DNA from: Deltaproteobacteria bacterium
Lineage (GTDB): Bacteria; Desulfobacterota; Deferrisomatia; Deferrisomatales; JACRMM01
DNA length: 64,000 bases
Direction of reading: 5' to 3'
NCBI GenBank assembly: GCA_016214985.1
Contig: JACRMM010000027.1
Coordinates: forward strand, 1-64,000
Both the position numbers and the translations under genes were made by a program. Shown here one piece after another: positions 1 to 8,179 of this stretch (position 1 is the stretch's first letter; each line of letters opens with the position of its first letter). The notes beneath the pieces were generated by a model. The model had not been told where the DNA came from and made no database searches. It saw only the letters and a list, made by a program, of their open reading frames with translations.

Positions 1-138
1 CAGCGCTTCATCCGCGTGCACAACGCGAAGGCCGCCAAACCGTTCCGGTGGACCAAGTCTGCTGCCGCGGTCCTCGACTCGGTGGAGCGTGCCAAGCAGA
101 GCGTATTAAAGGAACGGATTAACCAAACGGGACACTAG
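1..138 (+). mobile_element. IS630-type transposase, C-terminal fragment (cut by window edge)
   Basis: Only the last 45 codons are present, reading in frame from base 1 to a TAG stop. The segment HNAKAAKPFRWTKSA is typical of the C-terminal end of IS630/Tc1-family DDE transposases, where a conserved KPF-W-TKSA block follows the catalytic domain. The catalytic residues lie outside the window, so intactness cannot be judged. It ends about 590 bases from the 3' side of selC, a tRNA gene often used as an integration target. The family call is inferred from this short motif only. Confidence 0.6.
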
Positions 139-723
139 GGGGGGGGCGATATGGAGGGTTGTGACCGCTGCCACGTTGGGCGATCGGAAGGAGAACAAGG
201 TGCCGGGGCGGGCGGCTCCTCCCTTGGCTTGGAGCCAGACGAAGCAGGTGCCCCGAGAAGGCCCTGTCCCGCCCCGGCGCCTGCCCGTTGTTCATCCCGT
301 GCCCGATAAGGCCAAAGCGGCGGCGCCCTGCGGCGTTCGTGGGGTGAGTCCCTGCCCGATCCAAGCCGGCGACCCCGTGGCCCTGTACCCTGAGCGCCGA
401 ACCGCGCCGCCTGTCTTGAGGTGATCCGCGCACCCCCCCACCGGGATGATGTACTACGAGGACCACCATCCCTTTGGTCCGTTCCCCGTCGTGCTCGCCC
501 AGGTCGAGGGGCCAGACGGCCGCCCAGCGCGTTGGGCGATCGGGAGGGGGCCGGGCGGCGACCACCGCCCCCCTTTTCCGGAAGGCCGGCAAGGTGAATG
601 GCGCAAATTCCATGGGTGGGGAGGGCGAAAGGAGAGAACCCCGAGGCGACCCCCGGGGCTCTCCGTTTCCAGAGGAGACAGCCGCCGACTTGCTGCCTGC
701 TGCTGACTCCCTGCTGACTTGAG
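139..723. other. Gap between transposase tail and selC; no gene supported
   Basis: This stretch of about 585 bases has open frames on both strands, but they are arginine- and proline-rich, match no family I know, and look like by-products of high GC. A run of G follows the transposase stop. Around 634-665 there is an imperfect GC-rich inverted repeat (GAGAG...CCCCG with CGGGGCTCTC) that might end transcription. I see no convincing gene, terminal inverted repeat or attachment-site duplication here. Confidence 0.4.
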
Positions 724-824
724 TGGCGGAAGCGGATGGGAATCGAACCCACCGAAGACGTTGCTCACGCCTTCCACCGGATTTGAAGTCCGGGAGAGCC
801 ACCAGTGCCCTAACCGCTTCCGCC
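724..824 (-). tRNA. selC: tRNA-Sec (anticodon TCA)
   Basis: Read on the minus strand, this starts with an 8-bp acceptor arm GGCGGAAG that pairs with CTTCCGCC at the 3' end. The anticodon stem-loop CCGGACTTCAAATCCGG carries anticodon TCA and closely matches the E. coli selC loop. A long variable arm and a T arm with GGGTTCGATTCCC follow. The length of about 100 nt, the 8-bp acceptor and the long variable arm are diagnostic of selenocysteine tRNA. The CCA end is not encoded. Its presence implies that this genome decodes some UGA codons as selenocysteine. Confidence 0.93.
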
Positions 825-1030
825 GGCCATTTTAGGGGCTTCCAACCGACGGCGTCAACCTGCGGTCGTTCGAAGCCGGCCCGACACGCAGGTATGCACA
901 ATTTTCCTGCGCCCCCTCCGCAGGCACTGGCAGGCCGCCGGCTTCCGTGCGACAATGCGTTCTGGGGCACTTGGGGCCCTCGTTGCTGTCCGCGTTGGCG
1001 GCAGTCGGGGCTCGATTGGGGAGGTCGTCG

Positions 1031-1663
1031 ATGTTTTCCTTCGTGAAGGTCTTCCTCGCGTTTGCTTTGTACGCGACGATTCACTCCCTGCTCCTGTCGG
1101 AGGTCGTGAGGGGCGGTCTGGAGGCTGCCTTCGGCCCCCGGGCGTACCGCGGCGTGTTCCGCATCGCGTTCAACGGGCTCGCAGTCCTCCTTTTCCTCGT
1201 CTTCCTCGGGTATGCGGCGGACCAGCCCGCGGTCTGGGAGCTCGCGTTCTCCGGGGTCTTCGCCGCGCTCTTCTGGGCGCTTCGGTTGGCAGGTCTCGTC
1301 CTGATCGGATGGTCGCTGCGAGAAGTGGGCCTCGCCCACTTCCTCGGCCTCCACAACTTTCGGTCGTGGTGGGGGGGAGACACCTCCTCGGTCGACAGCA
1401 TCGATTCGGGCGGTCTCGTCACCTCCGGGCCCTACCGGTGGGTCCGCCACCCCATGTACGCCGGCACCTTCCTCTTCCTCTGGGGCAACCCGGAGTGGAC
1501 GGGCCGCTATCTGGGGTTCTGTGTAGCCGCGAGCCTGTATCTCTGGCTCGGCGCCCTTCGCGAAGAGCGGCGGGTCGGTAAAATCCACGGCCCGGCCTAT
1601 ACCGATTATGCCGCTCGCACTCCTCGGTTCCTGCCCCACCTCAGGACGGCCGCGCGCCTCTGA
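1031..1663 (+). CDS. Isoprenylcysteine carboxyl methyltransferase/NnrU-like integral membrane protein
   Basis: A 210-residue membrane protein with about five hydrophobic segments. The C-terminal part has the pattern GPYRWVRHPMYAG, followed by an EER motif (LREERRVGKIHGPAYTDY). These are hallmarks of the ICMT/PEMT-like methyltransferase fold, where the RHP-Y and EE-R motifs contact S-adenosylmethionine and substrate in the membrane. The start at 1031 is chosen because GGGGAGGT lies about 6 bases upstream; the frame is open upstream to 947 but without a better site. The substrate is unknown; related proteins are annotated NnrU or protein-S-isoprenylcysteine methyltransferase. It is downstream of, and opposite in strand to, selC. 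Confidence 0.8.
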   Translation: MFSFVKVFLAFALYATIHSLLLSEVVRGGLEAAFGPRAYRGVFRIAFNGLAVLLFLVFLGYAADQPAVWELAFSGVFAALFWALRLAGLVLIGWSLREVGLAHFLGLHNFRSWWGGDTSSVDSIDSGGLVTSGPYRWVRHPMYAGTFLFLWGNPEWTGRYLGFCVAASLYLWLGALREERRVGKIHGPAYTDYAARTPRFLPHLRTAARL

Positions 1664-1803
1664 CCTGGGCCCCGCGCCGCCGGGAGGGCGCTTCCGAGGG
1701 TCCCTCCGATCTTGACTTGGGGGAGTCTTTTGGTAGGCTGGCGCCGCACTCTATCCCAAGAGTCCCCGTCACCACCGGGGCACCCGCGCTGGAGACCGTC
1801 ACG

Positions 1804-2367
1804 ATGATCAACTTCGCTGTGTACCGAAAGTTCGTGAACCTGAACAATGGCAAGAGGGTACTCCTCAGACCACTCTTAGAGGAGGACTTGACGCGTCTCT
1901 ACAACTTGTTCGCTGAGGCCTCGGAGGACGACACCAAGTTCCTGAAGGACGAGGTCAAGAGGCCCGACATCGTGGAGCGTTGGGTCAGCAAGCTGGACTA
2001 CGAACGGGTCATGCCCCTCGTCGCGTACTGCGACGACCGACTGGTCGGCGACGTGGCGGTCTACCGCGGCAGCAAGACCATTCGCCACGTCGGAGAGATC
2101 CGCATCTTCTTGGCCAAGGACTTTCGCGGTGTCGGGCTCGGAAGCAAGATGCTGCAGGAGATGTTCGAGGTGGCAAAGAAAGCCGATCTCATGTTCCTCC
2201 GGGCCGAGGTGATTCTGGACCACGCCAAGGTGGTCAAGGCGTTTCGCCGCCTCGGCTTCGACCTGCGATGCACGCTGGACGACTACTTCATGCGCCGCGA
2301 CGGCGTAACGCACGACATCGCCCTCATGATCAAGCGGTTGAACCGGCCGGAGGAGTTCACGTTCTGA
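1804..2367 (+). CDS. GNAT-family N-acetyltransferase
   Basis: A 187-residue protein of the GNAT superfamily, which transfers an acetyl group from acetyl-CoA to an amine. The N-terminal beta strand GKRVLLRPLLEEDL is the usual GNAT opening. The acetyl-CoA pyrophosphate-binding loop is seen as FRGVGLGSKML (Q/RxxGxG/A), preceded by the central strand VGEIRIFLAKD, and the C-terminal AFRRLGF motif matches the family. The start at 1804 has GGAG 8 bases upstream; an in-frame ATG at 1717 adds a poorly conserved 29-residue leader. The acceptor is unknown. The following gene begins 81 bases downstream, so co-transcription is possible. Confidence 0.82.
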   Translation: MINFAVYRKFVNLNNGKRVLLRPLLEEDLTRLYNLFAEASEDDTKFLKDEVKRPDIVERWVSKLDYERVMPLVAYCDDRLVGDVAVYRGSKTIRHVGEIRIFLAKDFRGVGLGSKMLQEMFEVAKKADLMFLRAEVILDHAKVVKAFRRLGFDLRCTLDDYFMRRDGVTHDIALMIKRLNRPEEFTF

Positions 2368-2448
2368 CCGCCGGTCCGTCGCCTCGAGGATGGGTTCGCC
2401 GTCTCGAGAGGTCCGCTCGAACGATCCGCGGTCGCCTGAGGAGCGTCG

Positions 2449-3024
2449 ATGGAGAACCGAAGCCTGTGCCTTCTCGCGGGGGCTCTCCTGGCCGCAGCCA
2501 GCGCCCTCGGCCAGGAGCAGGATCGGGCCGAACGCGTGGCCACGGCCCGTGCAGCGGCGAAGGATCTCGGCACGGCCCTTCGGCGGGAGCTCCAGACGAG
2601 CGTCGAGGCCGGCGGCGCGGTCGCTGCCCTCGACGTCTGCAAGACCAGAGCACCCGCGCTCGCGGCCGAGCGGTCGCGGGGCCGCCCGTTCCAGATCGGC
2701 CGCACAAGCCTTCGGGTCCGGAACCCCTCCAATGCACCGGACGAGTGGGAGCGGAAGACCCTGACGCTCTTCGAGTCACGCAAGGCGAAGGGCGAGGATC
2801 CGGCGCGGATGGAACACTACGAGGTGGTGACCCAGAGCAGCGGGCGCCGGTGGTTTCGATACCTCAAGCCGATCGTCACGGAGCCGATGTGCCTGAGGTG
2901 CCACGCAGACGCTCTCGAAAAGGACGTCGCCGCGAGGCTCCGCGTCCTCTACCCGGACGATCGGGCCATGGGCTTCAAGACCGGCGACATCCGCGGCGCT
3001 TTCACGTTCCGACAGCCCCTGTAG
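2449..3024 (+). CDS. Exported haem protein, Tll0287-like (DUF3365) domain
   Basis: A 191-residue protein with an N-terminal signal peptide (hydrophobic LCLLAGALLAAASALG, residues about 6-21). The body matches the Tll0287-like family: an N-terminal helix with CKTRAPALA, RTSLRVRNPSNAPDEWE in the middle, the VEPMCLRCHAD-type site (here TEPMCLRCHAD) giving one c-type haem (CxxCH), and a C-terminal FTFRQPL strand. Such proteins are periplasmic single-haem sensors or electron carriers with a PAS-like fold. The start has GAGGAG about 5 bases upstream. It is followed after 10 bases by the S4 protein, so the two are likely in one transcript. Confidence 0.85.
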   Translation: MENRSLCLLAGALLAAASALGQEQDRAERVATARAAAKDLGTALRRELQTSVEAGGAVAALDVCKTRAPALAAERSRGRPFQIGRTSLRVRNPSNAPDEWERKTLTLFESRKAKGEDPARMEHYEVVTQSSGRRWFRYLKPIVTEPMCLRCHADALEKDVAARLRVLYPDDRAMGFKTGDIRGAFTFRQPL

Positions 3025-3034
3025 GCCCCTGACC

Positions 3035-3247
3035 GTGACCGAGGTCCCGATCCGCACCGAGGAGATCAAACTCGATCAGTTTCTGAAGCTCGCCGCCGCC
3101 GTGGCCGGGGGTGGCGAAGCCAAGGTCAGGGTGCAGAGCGGGGAGGTGACCGTCAATGGCGCGGTGGAGACGCGCCGCGGACACAGGGTCCGACGGGGTG
3201 ACGTGATCGGGATCGGCGGGAGAGAGTACCGTGTCGGACCCAGTTGA
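3035..3247 (+). CDS. Small S4-domain RNA-binding protein (YbcJ-like)
   Basis: A 70-residue protein starting at GTG. It has the S4 layout: IKLDQFLKLAAAV, then GEAKVRVQSGEVTVNG and a closing strand VRRGDVIGIG. Family members of this size (YbcJ/RlbA type) bind structured RNA, probably ribosomal RNA. The pattern GGEAK-V-GEV-VNG is well conserved. It starts 10 bases after the haem-protein stop and ends 25 bases before a strong hairpin, so it is the last gene of its unit. Confidence 0.85.
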   Translation: MTEVPIRTEEIKLDQFLKLAAAVAGGGEAKVRVQSGEVTVNGAVETRRGHRVRRGDVIGIGGREYRVGPS

Positions 3248-3272
3248 TGGCAGGAATCGCTCAATCCAACTA

Positions 3273-3306
3273 CGCCGAGAGCCCCGCCGAAGCGGGGCTC
3301 TCGGCG
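3273..3306. terminator. Bidirectional hairpin terminator between the S4 gene and hcp
   Basis: A perfect 15-bp inverted repeat, CGCCGAGAGCCCCGC with its complement, separated by the tetraloop CGAA. It lies in the 75-base space between two convergent genes (S4 protein on plus, hcp on minus). There is no long T run on either side, but stem strength and position support termination of both transcripts. Confidence 0.8.
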
Positions 3307-3322
3307 CATCAGAGTCGGGCGT

Positions 3323-4954
3323 TTACGCGGCCAGAATCGCCTTCAGGTCCTCGTCCGGGGTTCCGATCGGCTTGATGTCGAAGTTGTCCACGAGCACTTG
3401 GAGCACGTTCGGCGTTACGAACGCGGGCAGGGTCGGCCCGAGCCGGATTCCCTTGATGCCCAGGGACAGGAGCGTCAGGAGGATCGCGACCGCCTTCTGC
3501 TCGTACCAAGAGCAGATAATGGACAGCGGCAGGTCGTTGACGCCGCAGTTGAACGCCCCGGCGAGCGCTACTGCGATCTGCACCGCGGAGTATGCGTCGT
3601 TGCACTGCCCCACGTCGAGGAGCCTCGGGATTCCACCGATCTCGCCGAGCTTCTTGTCGAAGAAGCGGAACTTTCCGCAGGCGAGCGTCAGGACCACGGT
3701 GTCCTTCGGGGTCTTCTCCACAAACTCGGTGTAGTAGTTTCGCCCCGGCTTTGCGCCGTCACAGCCGCCAACCAGGAAGAAGTGCTTGATCGCGCCGGAC
3801 TTCACGGCGTCGATGACCGTTCCGGCGACGCTCATGACGGTGCTTCGCGCGAAACCAACCGTCACCGTGTCTTTGTCCTCATCCGAGGCGAAGCCGGGGA
3901 GCTCCAGTGCCTTCTGGATGACCGGCCCGAAGTCCCCGTTCTTCACATGGGTGGTTCCCGGCCAACCCACCAAGCCTGTGGTAAAGATGTGACCCTTGTA
4001 GCCCTCCTGGGGCTCCTGGATGCAGTTGGTCGTCATCAGGATCGCGCCGGGGAACTCGGAGAATTCCTTCTTCTGGTTCTGCCACGCGGTGCCGTAATGT
4101 CCGTAGAGGTGCGCATACTTCTTGAGGCCCGGGTAGCCGTGACAGGGGAGCATCTCGCCGTGGGTGTAGACCGTGATGCCCTTGCCCTGGGTCTGCACCA
4201 GCAGGTCCTCGAGATCCTTGAGGTCATGGCCCGAAACCAGGATCGCCTTGCCGGCTTTGTGTCCCAGCGGCACCGTCGTGGGGACCGGGTGTCCGTACCG
4301 GCCGGTGTTGCCGGCGTCCAGGAGCTCCATGGCCCGTAGGTTCACCTTGCCCGTCTCCAGGGCGAGCCCGACCCAGTCGTTCAAGCCGAGGCCCTTGTCG
4401 GTCATCGCCGCCAGAGCCTTGTGCAGGAAGGCATAGACCGCGTCGTCCTCCTGGCCGAGGATCGCCGCGTGGTCCGCGTAGGCTGCGACACCGCGCACGC
4501 CGTAGAGCGTGGTCTCCTGGAGACTCTTGACGTCCGCGTCCCGTCCCCAGTCAATCGGAAGTTGAACCGCCTCCCCCTGCTTGACGAGGTCGGCCAGAGA
4601 CGCCCCGGGCTGAAAGCCGACCGCCGGGTCCGCGGGCGCCGCGTTGCCCCCCGCTGCAGCGACCTTTGCCGCGAGCGCCGCGCGGAGGCGGACCGCCTCG
4701 GCGATCAACGCCTGGAAGCGCGGGGGATCGAAGTTCACGTTCGTCAGGGTCGAGAAGAGGCCCCTGGCCGTGAACCGGTTCGCCGCGGCGTCCACGACGC
4801 CGACCTTCCGTCCCTCCACAGCCACCTGGGCGAGGCCTCGAATCGCATAGGTGAGAAGGTCCTGGAGCGCGGCAACGTCAGATTTCTTGCCGCACACGCC
4901 CTGGACCGTGCAGCCCTCCCCCTTGGCCGTCTGTTCACACTGGTTGCAGAACAT
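3323..4954 (-). CDS. hcp: Hybrid-cluster protein (hydroxylamine reductase / nitric-oxide-related), class I
   Basis: A 543-residue full-length Hcp. The N-terminal cysteines C3, C6, C15 and C21 have CX2CX8CX5C spacing, as in the Desulfovibrio (class I) enzymes that bind a [4Fe-4S] cluster there; E. coli-type enzymes have wider spacing. Ligands of the hybrid Fe-S-O cluster are visible in TTNCIQEP, GGCDGAKPGRNYY, LACGKFRFF and GQCNDAYSA. Hcp reduces hydroxylamine in vitro and acts in nitric oxide/nitrosative stress in vivo, in the cytoplasm. A strong GGAGGTGA lies 5 bases before the ATG. Upstream is a Crp/Fnr-type palindrome at a promoter. No hcr reductase gene is adjacent, as is common for class I. 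Confidence 0.96.
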   Translation of the reverse strand: MFCNQCEQTAKGEGCTVQGVCGKKSDVAALQDLLTYAIRGLAQVAVEGRKVGVVDAAANRFTARGLFSTLTNVNFDPPRFQALIAEAVRLRAALAAKVAAAGGNAAPADPAVGFQPGASLADLVKQGEAVQLPIDWGRDADVKSLQETTLYGVRGVAAYADHAAILGQEDDAVYAFLHKALAAMTDKGLGLNDWVGLALETGKVNLRAMELLDAGNTGRYGHPVPTTVPLGHKAGKAILVSGHDLKDLEDLLVQTQGKGITVYTHGEMLPCHGYPGLKKYAHLYGHYGTAWQNQKKEFSEFPGAILMTTNCIQEPQEGYKGHIFTTGLVGWPGTTHVKNGDFGPVIQKALELPGFASDEDKDTVTVGFARSTVMSVAGTVIDAVKSGAIKHFFLVGGCDGAKPGRNYYTEFVEKTPKDTVVLTLACGKFRFFDKKLGEIGGIPRLLDVGQCNDAYSAVQIAVALAGAFNCGVNDLPLSIICSWYEQKAVAILLTLLSLGIKGIRLGPTLPAFVTPNVLQVLVDNFDIKPIGTPDEDLKAILAA

Positions 4955-5011
4955 GGTTCACCTCCGTCGATGATGAGTGGCTGGTTGAGATCCTCGTGGT
5001 CGATGGTCCCG

Positions 5012-5056
5012 ATCCTACCGCGGCCAGCGTCAGAAACCCTTGAGCCAGGTCAAGGG
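5012..5056 (-). promoter_or_regulatory. hcp promoter with FNR/HcpR-type operator at -41.5
   Basis: A perfect palindrome, CCCTTGA-GCCAGG-TCAAGGG (5037-5056), has the TTGA-N6-TCAA geometry of Fnr/Dnr/HcpR sites. On the minus strand a -10-like TAGGAT lies at 5017-5012, giving a predicted start near 5005. The palindrome centre then falls at -41.5, the class II activation position used by Fnr-type regulators. The transcript would have a leader of about 50 bases before hcp. The palindrome is read directly; the start site and regulator are inferred. Confidence 0.72.
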
Positions 5057-5080
5057 GAGACGGTTGGGGCGAGCGCGGCG

Positions 5081-6064
5081 TCAGGGGACCGTCGGGACGG
5101 CGGCGGTGAGGTCCGACAGATGGAGGCGGTCCCCCGAGGCGCCGGCCCCGATCAGCCGTCCCTCGGGCGTGAAGTGCGCAAGAAGGTTGCCCGGGGCTCG
5201 CCCGAGCTCGCGGCCCGAGGCGATCTCCCACAGGCGCACCGTATGGTCCACCGACCCGGACGCCAGTACCTTGCCGTCCGGGGAGAAGGAGACCGAGACG
5301 ATCCGTCCCGAATGACCGCGCAGCACCGCGGCCCGGGACCCGTCCGCGACGCGCCAGACATAGACCGACCGGTCGGCGCTGCCCGCGGCCAGGAGCGTCG
5401 AGTCGCGAGAGAACGCGAGGCAGGTGACGCTGTCCTGGTGTCCCTCGCAGACCTCCTGGCACTGGCCCGAGGCCACGTCCCACACGCGGACCCCGCAGTC
5501 GTACCCGCCCGAGGCCAGAAGCGCCCCGTCCGGGGAGAACGCGAGGCTGTCGACGCAGCCCTGGTGCCCCGCCAGGATGGATCGAACCGCGCCGATTCGC
5601 AGATCCCACAGGCGGATGTTCCGGTCTCGGTCGCCCGACGCGAGCAGTCCCCCATCCGGGGAGAAGGCGACGGAAGAGACGGCGCACCCGGCCCCCTCGA
5701 GGGTCTGGACGCTCCGACCCGTCGAAACCTCCCAGATCCGCACCGTCCGATCACAGCTTGCCGATCCCAGGAATCGGCCGTCGGCCGAAAACGCCAGGCC
5801 GTTGATTCCGCTCTCGTGACCGCGGAGCGCGAGCACCGGGGCGGCCGTCCCCAAGCGCCAGGCGTCGATCTCCCCGCTCGAGCAGCTCGCCGCCAGGAGT
5901 CCCGCGTCGGGAGACAGCGCGATCGTCTTGCCGCAGTCCCGGGGGAGGTCGACGGCGGCGAGGCGAGGATACGTCGCCTCGGGAGCCGTCGCCGCAGGCC
6001 CTTTCCCAACCGCCGCGCACCCCGCGAGCCCGACCATCACGCCCAAGCACCAACGTCTGACCAT
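5081..6064 (-). CDS. WD40-repeat lipoprotein
   Basis: A 327-residue beta-propeller protein. The start at 6064 gives a lipoprotein signal, MVRRWCLGVMVGLAGCAA, with lipobox LAGC (lipidated Cys at residue 16). At least five clear WD40 repeats follow, each with the GH ... AFSPDG ... LASGS-D-TVRIWEV pattern, plus weaker first and last blades. That is enough for a six- or seven-bladed propeller, probably a protein-interaction scaffold on the periplasmic face of the membrane. A much longer frame is open upstream to 6628, but it is the shadow of the next gene. It ends 127 bases before hcp; the hcp operator lies just below its stop. No specific partner is evident. Confidence 0.85.
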   Translation of the reverse strand: MVRRWCLGVMVGLAGCAAVGKGPAATAPEATYPRLAAVDLPRDCGKTIALSPDAGLLAASCSSGEIDAWRLGTAAPVLALRGHESGINGLAFSADGRFLGSASCDRTVRIWEVSTGRSVQTLEGAGCAVSSVAFSPDGGLLASGDRDRNIRLWDLRIGAVRSILAGHQGCVDSLAFSPDGALLASGGYDCGVRVWDVASGQCQEVCEGHQDSVTCLAFSRDSTLLAAGSADRSVYVWRVADGSRAAVLRGHSGRIVSVSFSPDGKVLASGSVDHTVRLWEIASGRELGRAPGNLLAHFTPEGRLIGAGASGDRLHLSDLTAAVPTVP

Positions 6065-6126
6065 TGCACGCCTTCCCGGTCCACTTCCCGAACCGTTGGA
6101 CCAACGTACTCGGGACGCCAGGACCG

Positions 6127-7371
6127 TCAATCGGCCGGCCGGCGCACAGGCGCCTCGGCCGGCTCCGTGAGGGTTGTCTCGATCCGGATCTCCGACGTGA
6201 GGGTCCGGTGCACCGGGCACCGGTCCGCAATGGCCACCAACCGTTGGCGCTGCTCGTCGTTCAGTGTGCCCGTGAGACCGATCTCCCGCTCGATGAGGCT
6301 CACCATCCCCGTCTGGGTTTCGCACCCGGCGCAGTCCTGCGCGTGGACCTCGCCGTGGGTCAGTCGGACCTCGATCCCTTCCACCGGCCAGCCCTTGCGG
6401 TCCGCGTACATGCGAAGCGTCATGCACGTGCACGCGCCCAAAGCGGTCAGCAGCAGGTCGTAGGGAGTGGGCCCCAGGCCGGTCCCCCCCTCCTCGGCGG
6501 GCTCGTCGGCGACCAGCGCGTGTCCGCGGGCCACGAGCTCCGTGCGGTAGTGCCCCGATCCGATCCGGGCCAGCACGCGCCTCTCGGCGCGCTCTGCGGG
6601 GGGCGCCGGCGCGTGCCGCCGGACCCACGCGCCGATCACGGCGCCGACGTAGGCCGCGTCCTCATCGCGCGAGAGCAGGTGGTCGGCTCCCTCGAGGCAG
6701 AAGAAGCTCTTGGGTTGCTGTGCGGCGGCGAAGAGGCGCTCCCCGTCCGCGATCGTCACCACCCGGTCCTCCGGCGCGTGGAAGAGGAGGAGCGGCCGGC
6801 CCAGCTCCTGAATTGCGGGCTCGAGCCGCACGGCCTCGAGGTCGTCGAAGAACGCCCGCTCCAGCCGAACGAGCGTGCCGGCGGCTTCGATCTCGACGTC
6901 GGGTTCGCCTCGGGCCTCGGCTGCCTCCCGCGCTCGAATCCACTCCAGCGGAAGGCGGCCAGGCTCGAACGGGGCGGCCAGCGTCGCCACGGCCACGACA
7001 GCCGGCAGTTGCGCTGCGGCCAGGAGCACGGCCGCCCCTCCCAGGGAGTGGCCGATGAGGATCTGGGGACAGCCGAGGCGCGCCTCCAGATAGCGGCTCG
7101 CCGCGACCACGTCCCGCACGTTGGAGGTGAAGCGGGTGCCGGGGAACTCCCCTTCGCTCTCCCCCAGACCGGGAAAGTCGAAGCGCAGCACGGCCACCCC
7201 CTCCCGCGTAAGCGCGCGACTGAGGAAGTAGGCGGCCTTGAAGTTCTTGTTGCAGGTGAAGCAGTGGGCGAACACAGCGCCCGCGGCTGGCGCCCCTCGG
7301 TCGGGAAGCTCCAGGCGCCCCGCCAGTGCGAGGCCCTCCGCACCTGGAAACGTCACCTTCTCTGCGCGCAC
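6127..7371 (-). CDS. Bifunctional alpha/beta-hydrolase / OsmC-family fusion protein
   Basis: About 414 residues. The N-terminal half is an alpha/beta hydrolase: FDFPGLGESEGEF, nucleophile elbow GHSLGG, acid region PEDRVV and ADHLLS near the catalytic histidine. The C-terminal 140 residues are an OsmC/Ohr-like domain with the reactive cysteines in ALGACTCMTLRMYADR and DRCPVHRTL. This fusion occurs in other bacteria. OsmC domains reduce organic hydroperoxides; how the hydrolase contributes is not established. The GTG at 7371 is preferred because GGAGG lies 5 bases upstream, while the longer reading from 7467 overlaps the previous gene and is not hydrolase-like. It begins 28 bases after the Spy-like gene and is probably co-transcribed with it. 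Confidence 0.85.
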   Translation of the reverse strand: MRAEKVTFPGAEGLALAGRLELPDRGAPAAGAVFAHCFTCNKNFKAAYFLSRALTREGVAVLRFDFPGLGESEGEFPGTRFTSNVRDVVAASRYLEARLGCPQILIGHSLGGAAVLLAAAQLPAVVAVATLAAPFEPGRLPLEWIRAREAAEARGEPDVEIEAAGTLVRLERAFFDDLEAVRLEPAIQELGRPLLLFHAPEDRVVTIADGERLFAAAQQPKSFFCLEGADHLLSRDEDAAYVGAVIGAWVRRHAPAPPAERAERRVLARIGSGHYRTELVARGHALVADEPAEEGGTGLGPTPYDLLLTALGACTCMTLRMYADRKGWPVEGIEVRLTHGEVHAQDCAGCETQTGMVSLIEREIGLTGTLNDEQRQRLVAIADRCPVHRTLTSEIRIETTLTEPAEAPVRRPAD

Positions 7372-7399
7372 CACCGCCTCCCGAGCGTCGGCCCCGCAG

Positions 7400-7984
7400 T
7401 CACTGCGCCGGCTTGGCGCCGCCGGGTGCAGACGGCGGACCCATCGGTCCGGACTGCAGAGGTTCACCGCCCCCGTGCCCGCAGGGCATCGAGCCCCCCA
7501 TCATCGGCATCCTCCCGCCCATGTCCATCTTCGGCGAAGGTGAGGCGTGGAGCGTGTGCCACTGCTCGTCGGTCAGGGAGGAGCGAAGGTCGAAGAGGAA
7601 ACCCAGATGGGCGGTGCGCAACTCGCCCTCCTTGGCGGTGATCTCCTCGACTTTCTGCTGGGCCGCGGCGAGGTCGAAGTCCCTGCGGTCCAGGATCCGG
7701 CCCAGGTCGAGGCGGAGCACGCGTAGGTCGGCCACGGTGCGGATGACCCTCTTCTGGAGCTCGAAGCGCTTGTCCTCGACCGCCTTGAGGGTTTCGGGCG
7801 CGAGCCCGAGAGGGGCCAGATCCCCGTGGCACGCCGCCGCGAGGTCGGGGCCGAGGAGCGCCATCACCTCGCCGGGGCCCATGGACATGCCTGGCATCGG
7901 AGGCATCGAGCCTCCGCCCATCTGAGCGACACCGAGAGTAGCTGCGCAGAGAAGCAGGACCACGACGCGTCCTATCGATCGCAT
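7400..7984 (-). CDS. Periplasmic Spy/CpxP/ZraP-like heavy-metal or envelope-stress protein
   Basis: A 194-residue exported protein with signal peptide (VVVLLLCAATLGVAQ). A methionine/glycine-rich start (MGGGSMPPMPGMSMG) precedes a long helical region with repeated heptads and the LTDEQWHTLH segment, close to the LTP/LTDEQ motifs of Spy, CpxP and ZraP periplasmic chaperones. The C-terminus is again Met/Gly/His-rich (MDMGGRMPMMGGSMPCGHGGG), suited to binding Cu or Zn. AAGGAG lies 8 bases before the ATG. The nearby sensor kinase and sigma-54 regulator suggest a ZraPSR-like arrangement, though this gene is separated from them by the 8.2-10.0 kb cluster. The metal is unknown. Confidence 0.7.
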   Translation of the reverse strand: MRSIGRVVVLLLCAATLGVAQMGGGSMPPMPGMSMGPGEVMALLGPDLAAACHGDLAPLGLAPETLKAVEDKRFELQKRVIRTVADLRVLRLDLGRILDRRDFDLAAAQQKVEEITAKEGELRTAHLGFLFDLRSSLTDEQWHTLHASPSPKMDMGGRMPMMGGSMPCGHGGGEPLQSGPMGPPSAPGGAKPAQ

Positions 7985-8179
7985 GAGGGTCTCCTTGGTC
8001 GGCTGGGTGTGCAGGTCCGCACCGGCAGCCTACCCTCGGAAAACGAAACGACAAGGGCCCGGCCCCGCCGCCTTCACTTCCGGCACGGGGCACGAAGAAA
8101 GGATCCGTTGCGATCGACGGAGGGATGCTGTTCGAAGAAGATCGGCTCGCTCAGGCTTGAAAGAGAGAGTCGCCGGCCT

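Noticed and set aside
119..1639. A 506-codon open frame on the minus strand across selC and the ICMT-like gene
   Set aside because: It is Arg/Pro/Gly-rich, runs through a tRNA gene and an evident coding gene on the other strand, and matches no family.
5081..6628. Extended 515-residue form of the WD40 protein
   Set aside because: Its first 190 residues are the antisense/out-of-frame shadow of the OsmC fusion gene; the lipoprotein signal at 6064 gives a natural start.
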